NCBI RefSeq assembly: GCF_048771995.1
Contig: NC_133027.1
Span: 57,163,501-57,227,500, forward strand
From: Taeniopygia guttata
Lineage: Eukaryota; Chordata; Aves; Passeriformes; Estrildidae
Direction of reading: 5' to 3'
Length of the DNA stretch: 64,000 bases
The notes under the pieces were generated by a model. The model was not told where the DNA came from. It searched no databases and saw only the letters and a program-made list of their open reading frames with translations. The position numbers and the translations under genes are program-made. Within the stretch, counting starts at the first letter, position 1; each line of letters opens with the position of its first letter. Of this stretch, positions 23,072 through 38,000 are shown piece after piece.

Positions 23072-26000
23072 CTACAAAGGAAGAAAACATGTCTTTTTTA
23101 ATTTTCAAATACTGCAATTTTTCTTCCTGTTGCTGTATTTTATAGGATACAGCCCCTAATGCACAGGAGAAGTTAGAAAGAAGCCAGGCTGCTATTCTTA
23201 GTTCACATATATTGAAAAAGAAGAGTGGCTCTGCTTTTTCTAATACTCCATATGAAAGAAAATTAACGAGTTCATATTGGTCCGCTTAGCATGAACCTTT
23301 TGGTTTATTTTATTTGCAATCACTCTGGATGAAAACAGTGAGTAGCCATTGTTACTGGTTTGTGGGAAGGCAGTGGGGATCATGAATGCCTTGGATTTTT
23401 GCTTGTGTCTGGTTTTGGTGCACATTCTTTCTTGGAGTAAATCCAAGCATTTTTCACACTATTACAGTTGTCTCCAGCTAATCCTCCCCACCTGTCAGTG
23501 CCCAGCATTTCCACTGCGAGTCACGGGTGCTGTGCCAGAAAGTGATCCAAGAGTGAACTCTTAATGGACCATCCAAGAATTTGTGTTTTTTTGAGCCTAC
23601 AGCCCAGGGGCAGGTAGATCTCGGGCCGAGGGATGTACTCTGCAGCCCCTGGAAAGTAAAGTGTGTACAAATCCAACAGTGTGCTGCAGCTCCCTTAGCA
23701 CTTTTCCCTGCTAACATAAACCTGGGCAGTTGAGACATTTGTCAGTTGTGTCATGAGCTGAAAATTATAGATGAAGCTTCTGATCCAGCTGGTACCTCTG
23801 CATCAGCAGCTACATGCAGATGCTGCTGGCTACTCTGACCACCACGTGTATTCATTTGACAACAGAATTCCCAATCCTGCCTTTCCACCACAGACAAGAA
23901 ATGCATGTTTTCTTGTACTTGCACTTTCATAAATCCAGATTAGACCCAGTTAAGCCAAGGGAGTTACTGGGGCTTTACAGACTTTGAAACTGAGACCAGG
24001 ATAACAGCAAGATGTGCATTAACAAGTAGCACTACATGATAAGTGGGGACCTCCTGGTGAAACACTGAGCACCTGAGGTCTGCACTAGGTGGTTTTGGGG
24101 ACATTTCCTTAGGAATAACTCAGGTCTGGTCCAAGGACTGAGCAAGTGTTGGCAGCCGGTCTGCCTACAATATGCATTTTCTCATTTGGTTTTTTCCAAA
24201 AGCTTGTGCGGTTCAGGAGTGCAGTTCTGTGACACAAACTGATGGGCAGTGAGTGGGAGTAACTGGATGGTTTCCTTTTGAAGAAGACCCTTGATCCAAT
24301 GGAAATGACAGTGTGACCACAGTGAACTTTACCTGTCATATTTTTCCTAGCTTTAATCAAGATAGTACTCAGGATGGAGAATGTTTTTTCTTTCTCTCTC
24401 CCTCTTGTTTTGTTTTCTTTTTTTTTTTGGAAAGAAAACGAAAATGTGAAACCCATTTTAATAACATATCACATTCATTTTCAAATCTGTCTCGAAAAAT
24501 ATCTAATGGGTGAAAACTACCTTGACTTTTTGTGAGTTGATTGCCTGCTTCTGAAGGAAAACCTGGAATTTCTGCTTTCTTATATATTTTGATTTTCAGC
24601 ACATATTTTCCTCACAATAAGACTGAAAACTAAAATTTTCAAAACCTCATATAATATAAAATCAGAAAAATAAATTTGCTAATCAATACATTTCAGCATC
24701 AGCATTTAACCTTCCCCTTTGACTATCATCAAATTAGAAGTCATACATGGTAGGCTTCTACTTTCTTACATTCAAATGTAAAAGACTTTTACCTCACAAA
24801 GATAATTTTTTTCTAAAGAAAATTTTCTGAAAGCCAAGACATTCCTGTGAAAAGGAATTAATTAAATGGGATTGTGTTTAAAAATGTCTGATCAGAAAAT
24901 CTGGCGTCTGATCTAGAACAGAACTTGCATTGATTTCAGAAGATGCAGGACTTAATCCTAAACATTGTGTATTTTTAGCCTTCCGAGGCAGTGTGGATAT
25001 GCAAGGTCTGACAGCCAGCTCTGTGTGGCTGAAGTTACTGGCACAAAGAAAGATGTGGTGGGAACGGTGAAGTTACACCATCACCTAAACAGAGACCTTG
25101 TCTCCTGGGCTTTCACAGCTGCAATTTTAGCAATACTTTTGTATAAGAAAGACTTGATTTGCCCACTAGGAGAATATCAACTTGCAAGGACACGGAGAAA
25201 TCTTACCAGTTACAGTCAAAAACGTCAAGGAGATGAGGAGATTTATACCCCAGTTCATGCTAGATGTCAAAGCCATGGCCCGTCCTCTGATCCCACCAGG
25301 GAAAATTTCACTCAGGACCAACCAGGACACTGAAATACAAGGAAAAAATGTTTATTTGGAGGGATGGCTCTCCTTGCTGTAAGTCTAGGTAGTCCATGGA
25401 TTCAGGTGAGGCCACCTGAAAGAATAGGGGGTTAGGTTTGTGAGGGCCCACACTCTGCAGGCAGCATGTGCAGCAATCAGCATCACCTCAGGTCATCATC
25501 CCTTCATCCCTGCCCAGTGGGTGCCTGAGCCAGTGACAGGTGGCACTGGACTGGGGAGGTGAGCTCTGACTGCACATCTGGGTATGAAAGCGAGTTCTGA
25601 CTAAGTAACTCTTGAGTGACATAGCACTAATGGAAGTGGGGCAGCAAACCAAAGCAGCCTTCAGCCTCAGAGGGGCACTGTGTGTTTATGCCACTTTATA
25701 AATCAACCTGCCACACCAAACTATGCTTGCTGTTCCAGCTCTCTGCCCCACATAAATGAGATTGCTACGGTATAAATGAAGAGAGAGTGATTTTGGAGAC
25801 TGATTTTTGACTCGTTCATGTCATGCCACACCACATCACAGGTGATCTAAATACTGGTGCTGCTAGCTCCCAAAAGCAAACCTTGATAGCAAGAGCAAAA
25901 AAAAAAAAAAAAAAAGACACATTTTTTTACTGTTCCTGATTATCAGAAAAAAAATGAACAAAAACCCATATACAAACAAAACCAAGGCCCAGCCAAAAGC

Positions 26001-29000
26001 CTGCTCCACCCTCTCCTTTTGTTGGCAAGCAAGATGCACTAGCAAGAAGTTGCTATGTGGAGAGGTTGTGGGTTAGCAGATGTCTGGCACAAGAGCAGCA
26101 AGGTACACATAAATGAGCTGTGTCTTCAGACCCTTGGCAATTATAAATTGCTCATCTATGCTGTTATTTCTGCAAAATGACAGATAGGAGTTTACCCAGA
26201 ACACTTGCACTGGGCAGTCTAAAATATACATTTTAAAACTAAGCTCCTGTATGTCCAAGTGTGTTTCACTGGTAAAGGTAGGAAAAAAATGGTGCTCCAA
26301 GAGGAAACTAAAAAGGACTAGATTAAATGGGGAAAATCCCCCCAAGTTTAGAGTCAACAGTGCAGATTTGAGCAAATTCTAGATTTCTTAGTACCATAGA
26401 TTTGAATTAATTTTTTTTGTGGACTTGGCCCAGTTTTTTTTATTTCTTAAAGAAAAATTTTAAAAGCTTCACTCCCACCATGGGAGTGATCCAGAAGAAT
26501 GATAATTTTATTACAGAGACTCAAAACCACATTTCATAATGGCCTAACCCTGTTGGGCATAGTCAAGTGGCCATAACACAGCCTCCACGTCTAACAGCAA
26601 CCACAGAGAGGCTTTTGTTCTTGCTGCTGACAAGACAAACATTGCTGTAAAGAAGCACCTTTGGTGCGTTCTGTGGTGTGCCTACAGATGAGGCAGGAGG
26701 AAAGAAGAAGAAAACTGACTTCTCAGGCACTAGGATTGCTAGTCACAACACTTCAGAACCTGAAAAGCAAAGCAGCAAGTAAGCAAGAGGCAAAGGAGCC
26801 ATTCTGAGGTGTGCATTCACAGCCCCTGCAGTTCATCTTCATGGGACATTCTGCCAGCCAGCACACAAGCTCGGCTGCAAAAAGTGTTACACATCAAAAA
26901 CTGGCAAAAGGGATATTTACTGTCACATTAGAGTTAAAATAAAGGTTGAAAGAATCCAAACCCACTTTCTGCTGGGCATAAACCAACCTCCAGGAACAAA
27001 GCAGTGTTCTGGGCACTGGAGGATGGCTCATGCTGCCGCTGAAGTGTGTGGCACTGCGGCACCTCCAATGCCATGCAATTTTCCAACAACAGACTGACCC
27101 TTTTAGCCTGACCAATCATTCGTCTGGAGGTTTGAATCATGTTGTTTTCCTGTTAAGGAACCAAAATACTTGAGGATCTGCATCAAGCTGTAATAGTGGT
27201 TAACTGCTTTTATTGCAACCACTTATTTAGTTTAGACAGATGCCACCAAAACACCAGGACTGTTTTTCATGTCTGCTGATGGTAGCTACACCCGCTGGCA
27301 TGGCCCTGACCTCTGCCTAGCTGGCAAGGAGTGGATAGGCTCATTCCCCGGGGGGAAAGAGCAGTTGTAGAAATCTGACACTACAGTCTGTTTACTCCTT
27401 TCCCCAAGCTGAAGCAGCAATAACCATCGATTCTTTGCTTTTAGCACCTCTCTGGGATTGTGTTTACTATTTGTACCTTTGCCAAAAAGCAGCAGCTGCT
27501 GTAGGTATGGCAGGGATGTGACTTGCTCTGGGGAAGGCAGCAGCTAGGTTCAGGCTCCCATTCATAATGACTGCTGCTGCCTTCTGCACTGTGCACACAA
27601 CACTGCGGACATTCAACCTTCATGCTCCCAAAGTCACTGCCTTCACCAGCCTAAGCAGTGGCATTCCACAAGGGAAATCAGCCTGTCCTTGAAAAGAGGC
27701 TCCAAATACCACCCTCCACCCCCCCCACCCCTCCACCTGCTGTGTAATCCAGCAGTATTTCCAAAGGATGCTGCCACAGCAATCCCACTGCACACACTCT
27801 GTAGGTTTCAGTGTCTGCTCTGGCCACCCCTGGCTGGTGTCAGCAGAATGGATGGGAAAAGAGCTGGTGATCCCCGGTGAGACGTAGGTAAGAGATGAGG
27901 CTGAGGGCTGGGCACCATGGTTCTCTGTGCTCAATTCAACAACTGTGGGATTTGTTGCTGCAGGCAGTAACTCACCTTTGCTGACCCGCAGTGTGCTGTG
28001 TGTTGACAGCAGTTAAGAAAAATTGTGCAGTTTAATGGTCCTTTATTATGGTACAATATAGAGGAAAGAGCACACACTGCAAATGCAGACAGAAATATCG
28101 CATTGGCTTAGAAAGCTTAACTGTTTCATTAAATATCACAGAAACTAGATGGCCTGATATTCCTTGCCCAAGTGGAAAGAGCAGAGGATTCAGATATAAT
28201 AAACAGCCCCATGACCAGAATGGTGACATCCACCTCTAAACAAAGTCACAGGGGCTGCACAACCAGGAAGCAGAACAGTAATGGAAGATTTCAGCTAGTC
28301 CCATTATGACTGAATAAATCATGCATAATTGAGCACAGAGCTGGGAGTACATTTTACATACCAGAGATGATGGTTCTTTTAAGCACTTTGTTGGATATTT
28401 AATGAGAGAAAAAAAGGCAAATAATGCTTCAGTGCTGAGCCTGGGTAGTTCAAGATGCAACCATGAGCAAGATGCTCTATTACACTAGTTATAACATTTA
28501 AAAATCAATATTCTTGTAGAAAGGGAAAAGCCAAGAGCCTACTGCATTTTAAATGAGAACAATATTAACATAAGCCTCCTTTATATAAAGATCAGGGTAA
28601 GGCCTTCAGTGGTGCTCCAGAGGATGTTTAAACTACGTGGTTGAAGGCTTAAAATATACATACAACCAAATGAATGAGAAATAGCTCAGCACAGAAAAAC
28701 TACTGAATGAAGAAAACTGTTAGAAATAGGAAAGTGCCTTTAGAAAAGGTGTACATTGTGCCCAGACAAAGATAAAACAGTATGAGTGCTGAAATGTTAC
28801 TTGCAATATCATCATCAGGCAGCCAAGTGTTTTGAGTGTGCTGGCTGAGAGGATGAGAGGCCAGGGACAGAGGCAGTGACATCCCAGTATTAAAGAAAAC
28901 ATTCCACTGGTATGCAGGAAGGGATCACCCTGCTAGACTCTACCAAGCTCCTAGCTGGAGCTAGGATAAAGCTGACTAGCATCAAGGGGGATGGGTACAG

Positions 29001-32000
29001 TGTCTTGAAGAAGAGTCCTAAGGAAAACCATGTCATTTTGAAAGAGTTAAGTAACACAGGGTTAGAAACAAATGAGACACTGGCTTTTCAGTATCAAAGA
29101 GCTTAGGTGAAGTTTTGTGGGATAGAAGAGCAGTGGGTTTAGTCACATTCTAAAAGATACAAACCAAGAGAATCCAAGTGAAATTACCAGATACAGCAGT
29201 TAGGTGAGGCAGAAGGATATGCTTTTTCATACAATGTGTATTTCAGCCATGGAACTCACTGTCACAAGATAATTTCAATATGAAAAATATTGGTCAGTTA
29301 AATCATTAAATGCTGGGTGTCAAAACTTTATTTCTCCATATGTGTGAAAAAAGATCCATCCAGAACTATTGTTCACAATAGTAAAAATAATTCCTCAGTA
29401 TTTTCTTGAAGTTTTCTAAACTATAGATAGGCAGAAGGACAACTGCATGCTGCATGGGCCTCTTCTTCTGCATTGTTTCTCGGCACTTGTTATTGGCTGG
29501 AGGTTATATGGCTGGAGACAAGATAACACACTGATTAAGTGCACTTTTTGTTTCAGCCAACATGGCCAAACTAATGAACTTTATACCTGGGCTGTAAGCC
29601 AAGAAATGTCTCAAACTTCATGTGACATCTTCCTTACTTACTTCCTTACTTCTTTACTTCCTTACTTCCTTACTTTACTGCTATGTAGTAAATAAATTTT
29701 TAAAAGTGAAATTAACATACATCAAAGCAGAAAAATATGAGAATGACTGAGAAATACAATGAGCTTGAGAGTGCTCAACATTAAAGTGAGGTACATGAAT
29801 GAAAAATGTTCTTGTTTTGACCTTTTCCTGCCAGGAGGTAGAAGCAAATTGGAAGCTGCTCAGCAGCTCTTATTAGTGAAATATTAGATTCCCTTGGTAT
29901 TCATTTGTTGCTTAGCTTTTTTTTTTTTGCCTATACCCGCATTGTGTGAGATCAAATTCTTTATGGTGAGATTCAGAAAATGGCCATTGCAATAGTTGAA
30001 AGAATTCAGGTTTCTGAGGTATAAACTCTGGAAAGTGATTCATTTGATTTACAGCTTAGGAGGGAAGCGGACAGAAGTACTTTAGATTTTGAAAAGGAGG
30101 ACTGGGTTGTTAACAAAACAAGGTCCAAGAGAAGATAAGGAAGGGATTACCCCATGAAGTAACATAGACAGACCATCTAATAAATGATCAGTGCTGGGGA
30201 AGGAGGCAAACAAGTCACTGCAAAGCTGCCGAGAGATGGCAGGACTCAGCTAATGACCGGCTTTGCCAAGAACAGATATAAATTCCAGGCTTATTAAACC
30301 CAATAGGTTTTTCATTTTGCTGGCTTCTGGCTTTGCTGGGTATTACCAGAAATAAACAGCTGGCCAACCACTTCCCACTGAAGGCCAGGTTCAGCAGTAG
30401 CTGATCTCGATTTCAAAGGGCACATTGTGCCATCAGAGGGGATGGCAGGAGCCTTCAGAGTGAGCAGTGATGGTGAGGTGTGTGCCTGTTGGGACACTGG
30501 GACAGAGCTGGACTCGGGGGACACATGTGCTGCTGTCACACACCAGCACTGTCCCAGCACAGCTCCAAGCACCCACATTTGTAACTCTGGCAAAGGCTTT
30601 CACAGAACATCCAGTGAAACTCATCTGGGGCTGGCAAAAGTGAGGGATGCTTAAACTAGAAAGAGGTGAAGGTGGGAGGGAGTTGGGCATTTTCCAAAGC
30701 AGATAAAGGAGATAAAGTCCACAAAAAGTGGACTTAAACTCTGCCTACAGTTTTGTGCAATAGGACAAAGTAGATGATTGTGACTGGCATTAAAAATCTA
30801 TGATTTTGCTTAACAAGAGACATCTTTCTTGCTGGCACTGCCCCGTAATACGAAACTGAAATGGCTGCTCAAAATTAATAACTGGAAAATATAAAGCAAA
30901 TGTGCAGCTGAATCTCTTTGGAGAGCATGTAAGCTGCCAGCAGAGAGCCAGCCTGAAAGGGTTAAGTCCTACCCTGCGTGTGCCCATTAAAAGGAGTGGA
31001 ATTGCTGTATTGCTGAGAGATGGGTCAGGAGAAGCCTCAGCTAATCTCATGCCTCTGGCTGCATCCTGATCTCTGCAGGTGAAGGCTATAAACATGTACT
31101 TTAATTCTATGGCTGCCAAGGTGCTTCTCTCCAAGCAGCAGACTACTGGTTGCAAGATACCTGATGTCATTGATAATCCAGAAGGAGCTGACATAGTGTG
31201 GCAAATCTAAATTCTTTTTCTTTTCTTCTGGTACACCATAGTTCTGTTTCTAATGGTTAATCCTTTAGGCTGACTCCTTGCAGTAACATTATTAGGACAA
31301 GTGGGATTTAATCCTTTTTTCCTCTGAGGCTGTATCAGAGTACATAAAAATTGTTGTCCACTGTTTGTACTATTTGCATCACTATCTAGTAGACAGGCTG
31401 AGCACTCCCATGTGGTTTTTTAAGGAACTTGTGGTGGACCACTGAAATCACTCATGCCTCCTCCAGCTTATGATACGGCAGCAGGAAGGGTTTGGGGGAG
31501 GATATTGATTCCAAAGCATTACCTCCATCATCTGTGCTCTGGGCCACTTGAGCAGGAGGGCAGTGAGATGCAATTCACATCTGATTTTCCTAATGGTCCT
31601 TCCTCCCTTAACTTCTCAACACTGTAGGCCTGCATTTTAATGGTTGGTTTTTTTTTTTTTTTACTATTCAAATTTTCATCTCCATGAACTCAAAAGAAAT
31701 GCTATGGATTGTATGGGCTTTCCTTTTAAATGCAAGGTGTTCAATATATTCTTAAATCTGTTGTCAGTGATCCTCAGTTACTGCCCATTTTCATCTGGAA
31801 AAAATAGTCACAAATGAGTTGTCTTAGAGGAGTTTATCCCCATCTGAAGGATTACTGGGCAAGTAGTGATAGATACATAAGGATCTAGAAATAGTAGAAT
31901 TCTTAGTTAATGTCATTTGTAGACCACCTTGCCCAATAAAAGTGCCCAATAAAAGCAGAAAATCTATCAGTAGAATTGTCCTGTTTCAGCTGGTAGAGAG

Positions 32001-35000
32001 TCAATTTTCTTTTGAGTAGCTGGTACAGTGCTGTGTTTTGGATTTAGTACGAGAACAATGTTGATAACATGCTGATGTTCTAGTTGCTGCTAAGCAGTGC
32101 TTACCCAAATCAAAGACTTTTCAGTTTCCCATGCCCAGTTTTCCATTCCCATTGAGCAGGTGCACAACAAAGTGGGAAGGAGCACGGCCAGGACAAAGGG
32201 ATATTCTATTCTATAAAGCATCATTCCCAGATTATCAACTGGGAAGAGTTGCCCGGGAACCACTGATCACTGCTCAGGAAAAGTCTGGCCATCAGTCAGT
32301 GGCAGGTGAGCAATTGTGTTGGCATCATTTGTTTCTCTTGGTTTTTATTCCTCTCTCTTCCTCCTCCCTTTTCATCACACTTATTGGTATTATTGTAATA
32401 ATAATTATTATAATTAGAATTATTATTTTTGTTTGTTTATTTCAATTATTAAACTGCTCTTAACTCATGAGGTTTAACTTTTTGTTTGCAAATTCTCCTC
32501 CCTAGTGGGCAAGGGACAGGGGAAAGCGTGAGCAAGCAGCAATGAGGTATTTAGCTGCCAGCTGGAGTTAAAAAAGAAGAATGCATCATAGCCTTGCTGT
32601 TGGCAGATATGGTAATAGTCTGTACCTCTTTTCAGGTACACTAAGAAAAGCTGTTTTGAACTGATGTGTGAGATGACAATTCTGTTTGCAACTGGATATC
32701 ACAGTCACCATTTCTCTCATCCTTTGTTATGCAGACACTCAAATTCTCCCATCAAGACAGAACGTGCAGAGTGGCAGAAAAGAAAAAAAAAGAGAGAAAA
32801 AGGAAAAAAATTAAATAAGCTTTCAAGGGAGAATATGCTTACTATAATAAAACACATACTGCAGTCCAAGAAAAGGCATTTTAATTAAAACCTGAAATAT
32901 GTATTCCTGTTTGTGGGTGTTTATTTGTTCAGAATATTGAATCCAGGATAATCCTTTGAGGGATTTGCAGAGGAATGACTGCAGCAGCCAGAAGCCCTAA
33001 CTCATGAGGAAGTTCAGTGTGAATTAGTTTGGCTTATCACATATTTCTCTTCTACAAAGTAGAATGTAGAGGAGAAATTAGCCACTTGGGTGGGATAAGT
33101 GAACCTGTTTTTCCAGTACCCAAGAGCTACTGCTGGTCCTTGAGGGGTTGCACAGCAGAAAAAAATCTGTTGTGACACAGCAATTGGGGCCAAATTAGGC
33201 CTTTGCTCTTGAACAACAGATTTTATTTGTGTGCATGCCTCACAAAACTCCCAATAGAAAGGATAAGCAACATTTTACAACAGTGACTTATTTAGTGAGA
33301 AGCCTGGAAATGGCTGCTCATGCTTTGCTTTGGTTGCTGCTGGAGGAAGGCAGTGGGAAGGAAGGTGTGAAGGCTCTAGATTTAACCACCACAAAGTGCC
33401 TTTTAGTTCTGTTTCTTCCTAAGAGTTTTCTGCACTTAGGGTTGATTTTCTAAGGCAGCAGAAGCTGGGTGCCTTCCTGCATGCCCTTTCCCTTTGAGAA
33501 AATCTTCCTGGCTTTCCTCCCAGAGCTCAGTGTGGCACAGGAACTTGGATGGCACAAGAGAAACAGTCTCCTGACTTCATGCACTGACCTACCATGCACT
33601 CTGTGCTTTGGCTGAGAGTCTCACCTTCCTCAGAAGAGCCAATAAGTTACGTGATTGATTACACATTTTTACCTTTTCAGCATAACTGTTTTCTCATACT
33701 TTATAATACCTGTTTTAGTTTAATGAACTTTACAAGTGAAATAAAATACTGAATCTGCACTTGAAGTACTACTGACAGTTTTAGTTTCTGCACATAGCTG
33801 GCCCAAGAACAGCTTGCCTCTAAAAAATTCTTCCCCAGCCCTCTTTCCTAAAGGAAACTGGATTTTATGAAGCCTGACAGATGACCTGCAAACATTTTAC
33901 AGATATCAGTATCACAATGGTCTTGTCTCCTAGAATATGGTTAAGGAAACCAATATGAGCTAAACTTTAAAACTGTGCATAATTTTAAGGACAGGCTCCA
34001 TTTCCTTTAAGCAATAGCTTTGTGCCAATGGGTCTACTAACACAGAACTATGAGTAAAGAGATATTTGCAATACACAGAGCACCAAGCTCAGGATACTGA
34101 CTCAGATCCCTCTTTAAGTGGAGCATAAAATGCCAAACCACAGGAAGTCACCTACCTTTTCAACAGCAGATTGAACCACTGTCATTGCAGAGACATAGGA
34201 AGAGTGGCTGGAGCATGGTTGGCGTGGTCTCTCCCTCTTTTCAGTAGCCAAGGCTCTGTCTCTCAGCAGGCAAAGCCTTTGGCCTGATCCACCAAGACTT
34301 TCCCTCATTAACATATCAGAGTTACAAAAAGGAACCTAAATGCCAGTGAAAATCAAGTCTCTGGTTTCAGGTGCATTTCAATATACAGTTTAAATGCAGT
34401 CTTGGGGTTGAAATATAATAACATAATAAAACAATTAAGAAGCTCCCACTGACATTCCCATGTCTCATAATCATATAATCAATTTTTCCTTCTTATGACC
34501 TTTTTGTCACTTACAAAAGCCCCCCAAATTTTTAGGTTTTATCAAGTGAGATAAGACAGACCTATTCATCTGATATTTTAGAAAGCATCTTCTGTAATTT
34601 GAAATCCTGAAATTAATATACAGGTATCCAAAAATATCTTAAATTTCCTTGCACTTCACAACTACCAATCAGCCTTTGAAAAGGTAAACCTATTCCTGGG
34701 ATAGCCTCATGTGTTAACAAGAGGCTTCCAATAAACTTTATCTGGGGCAAAGAAATAGGGAGAAGTGGGAAATTTACAACCCTTGCTTTATTTTTCATTT
34801 TGGTATGCCTTGTCTTTCTACTGCAGCTTAGTAGTACAGATACAGTGTGAAATAAAGGCCATGTCAGGCAGCATTTGAATACCACAGGAATGATGAACTA
34901 GATAAGCATGTGGAGTGTCATATTCAAACCACATGGATGCATGCATTAAAAGACTATTCAGTACAAATAAACAGTGATAGGAATCTTGTCATAAAACAAA

Positions 35001-38000
35001 GAATCCAAGATAATTTTTTTTATTATCTGAAATAAGATTTTCTGTACTGTTACTCGGTGGAACATGCATATTCCCAAGGTTCATTATCTTCATTAAATTC
35101 CAACATAGCATTTAAGCACTTGATTGGTTTTGAATACTTGATTTAGTCCCCACCACTATCCCATTTACCAGAATAAACCACAAAAAATCATAAAGTTGAT
35201 GTTTCTAATTTCTGTGAATTTTAAGGTCAGGCCACAGCTGCTGGGAAAATGTCAAAACTCAAAAATAAAACATTGTAAATAAATGTCATGCAAGGCAATG
35301 TTGAGCATGAATGTCTGTTAACATCAGATTCCTGTGCACTACAAATTAATATGCCAACCACCTGCTTTTAGAAGCCTGAGATACTGCTTTAATGTAGGAG
35401 ATACTGAGGTGAATTCTAGGTATCTGATTTTTTTAGCGGTGTTTTCCAAGACAGTGTAAAACCATTAAGCTTACAATATTTCAAAACATAGGAACAGCCA
35501 ACTAAATTCATGGAGGTTTCAGAATTTCCACACCAACAGTTCTCATTCTGACAAGATTTTCCAGTTTCAGGTCAAGCATTTGGTGGCCAAGATTAAGCCC
35601 AAGAGCATTAAGGGTCAGAGAAAAAGCATCCTATACAATCTGGATTGTCAGGATGGCAAGAGATATGACCTCTGTGATGAAGTCCCTGGGCTGTACAGCA
35701 TCATGTGTCAAACCAGCTGTTCTGGGTTTTGTTACAGATGCATTTAGTGACTGAGGTGAAAGACATGTAAAAGGTTCAGCCTTTAACTGTGCTAGTGAAT
35801 CATGCTTTAACTCAGGTAGCCAGTTAATCTAACAATCACAGGATGAAAGTCAAAGGGAGTATAGCTGCCTCCAGTACAGTTCTCTGGGCTTTATGGCAGT
35901 GTTCCAGCTCTGGGTCTTGCCTTGATTAATCCAATAAAACACAGAGAGAGAGACCACCACAAACCACTCAAGATTGTATAAGACAGTGATGGATTGAGGA
36001 TGGATTTACTTTCCTCTTCACCTCTATGGATTTCACTTTTCTTGTGAACCCTTCAGCTTTCTTACAACCTCCTTGATCTTTCTTGCCTGATCCTTCTTCC
36101 TTCTTCCCCACTTTCTCCAACACTGATTTAAAGCTGCATTTAAATTACTTCAATAGCTCACAATAAGATGTAGAGAAAACAAGTGGGTTTTTACATGGGA
36201 ATAGAATAGAATAGAATAGAATAGAATAGAATAGAATAGAATAGAATAGAATAGAATAGAATAGTTCAGTACAAAGGGATATACAATGGTCATCTAGTCC
36301 AACTGCATGACCACTTCAGGGTTTACAAAAAGTTAAAGCATACTGTGTGTGGAATGCTGTCTAATTTAGTTTCCTGGTCATCCTAAAGTTCTTTTAACAG
36401 GCAGTAAGGAAACGAGCATTGTGCCAAAGGAAAGGTCACAGATTTCACCAATATGCTGAGTTGAAAGGGACCCACAAGGATCATCGAGTCCAGCTTTTTA
36501 AGTGAGTGGCCCATACCAGGATTGAACAGGGATTGAACCCACAACCTTGGTTTTATTCACCATGCTGTGAGTAAGAGAGCAGGGATCTGAAAGCCCCCCG
36601 TTGGTGGAGAAAATATTAATCTTTGTTGATAATCTGAGTCTGGCTCCTGCATCAGTTGGATTCCCAAACACATTGAAACATCTGTTCCACTTTAGGTACA
36701 AATTATCTCAGTTTTAAAGTATTCATTCAAGCTGATATAAATTTAACTCAGATATACTCAATATGGCAAATCTGCCTAGATTTAAACTAGAAATGAACAT
36801 CTATCATGCTAAACTACACTTTCATCAGTAAAAATTTGCTCTTAAGGTGTGCTCTCTCTAGGGGCTTGCCTTTACCAACTTCTCTGCACAGGTTTTGCTC
36901 CTCCCAGGGCTGGTGATCCACACAGAGAGCTCCAACAGCAGCAAGATGGTGCACCACAGTAAGGCTTGCTGGAGACCACAGTCTTCTGGGGGGAACCCAG
37001 CCTGGGGAGCACAAAGCCACAGTCCTGGGTCTTTCATGTGGGAGGAATTTAACCAATGTGAAAATAGTAAAACACAAAGGCAGGCTTGGTGGCCTGCCAG
37101 CCTTTCCTGTGTTAGGATGAAGATAAAGGGAGTGACTGTAGTGACCACAAGTCCCTGCTTTGTTCACCTGTGTTCATCCTCTCTTAGGAAAAAGCCTGCT
37201 CCAACAACTTTGAATCTGCCTGCTCTGAGTGCCTCTGCATCCACACAAGGAGAAAAAGGAGATATTAGTGATCCCCAAATGCAAGAGGAACTTTAGTCTG
37301 AGGTGCCTGTACATGAGTGGCTAAGAGTCCACCGGAAGCCGTCCTCAGGGAAAGTGCTGACCCCAAAACTGCCATGTCCCCATTTTGTGAGTCCTGTGCT
37401 CGCCCTCCCCTCATACATGGTCTGCAGACTTGCTTTGCATCTACTGACAGTCTGGACCTCACAGCCTTGGGCACCGGTGTGTTGCTCCCAGCAGTCAGCT
37501 GGTCTCCCGTTTTGTAGGTAATGTGCTCACTTCAGGAGCCAAGAAGAAAGAGTGATGAGCATGTCATTTTTTTCCAGTTTTCCAATCAGAAATATTCACC
37601 TGGTGGCTGAGGCTAGTAGGTGGCTGCAGAGGCCATTATACCCCAGCCTGAGAAGGCTTCCTGTGGATATTCAATTTCAATCTTTAACAGGTATTTAGCA
37701 ATACCAAAGTACTGCCAACCTGTCGTGGTTTGACACGGAAAAAGATTTTTTCCGGAAGGAAGAAGTCAATTTGGACATTGACCAATTGAAGGTAGACACG
37801 CCTCTGAGAACACAGAGGGGTTAAAAGCAGAATTCCCAGGAGAACTCGCTCTCTTGGGTTCTGGTCAGCGGTCAGTGCAGGACTCTCCCCTGCCCGGCCA
37901 CGAGCTGGGTGGGGGAGGGGAGAAGCCATGTGGCCTTCGGTGGTAGGCCCAAGGGTGGAGGGGCTGGAACCGGGCTGGCCCCCTGCAGATGGAAGGGTGG

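Larger units (their letters stand above)
25330..31981 (-). other. SLC2A12 intron 2, right of exon 3 to the first LTR
   Basis: Holds a poly-A run at 25897-25915, a (CTTA/CTTC)n microsatellite at 29631-29678, a C-rich run near 27716 and a T-rich run near 29918. ORFs such as the minus-strand 134-codon one at 30790-31194 are unrecognised and overlap no splice pattern. Confidence 0.5.

Noticed and set aside
25860..25916. Poly-A tail of a processed pseudogene
   Set aside because: No retrocopy body could be recognised next to it.
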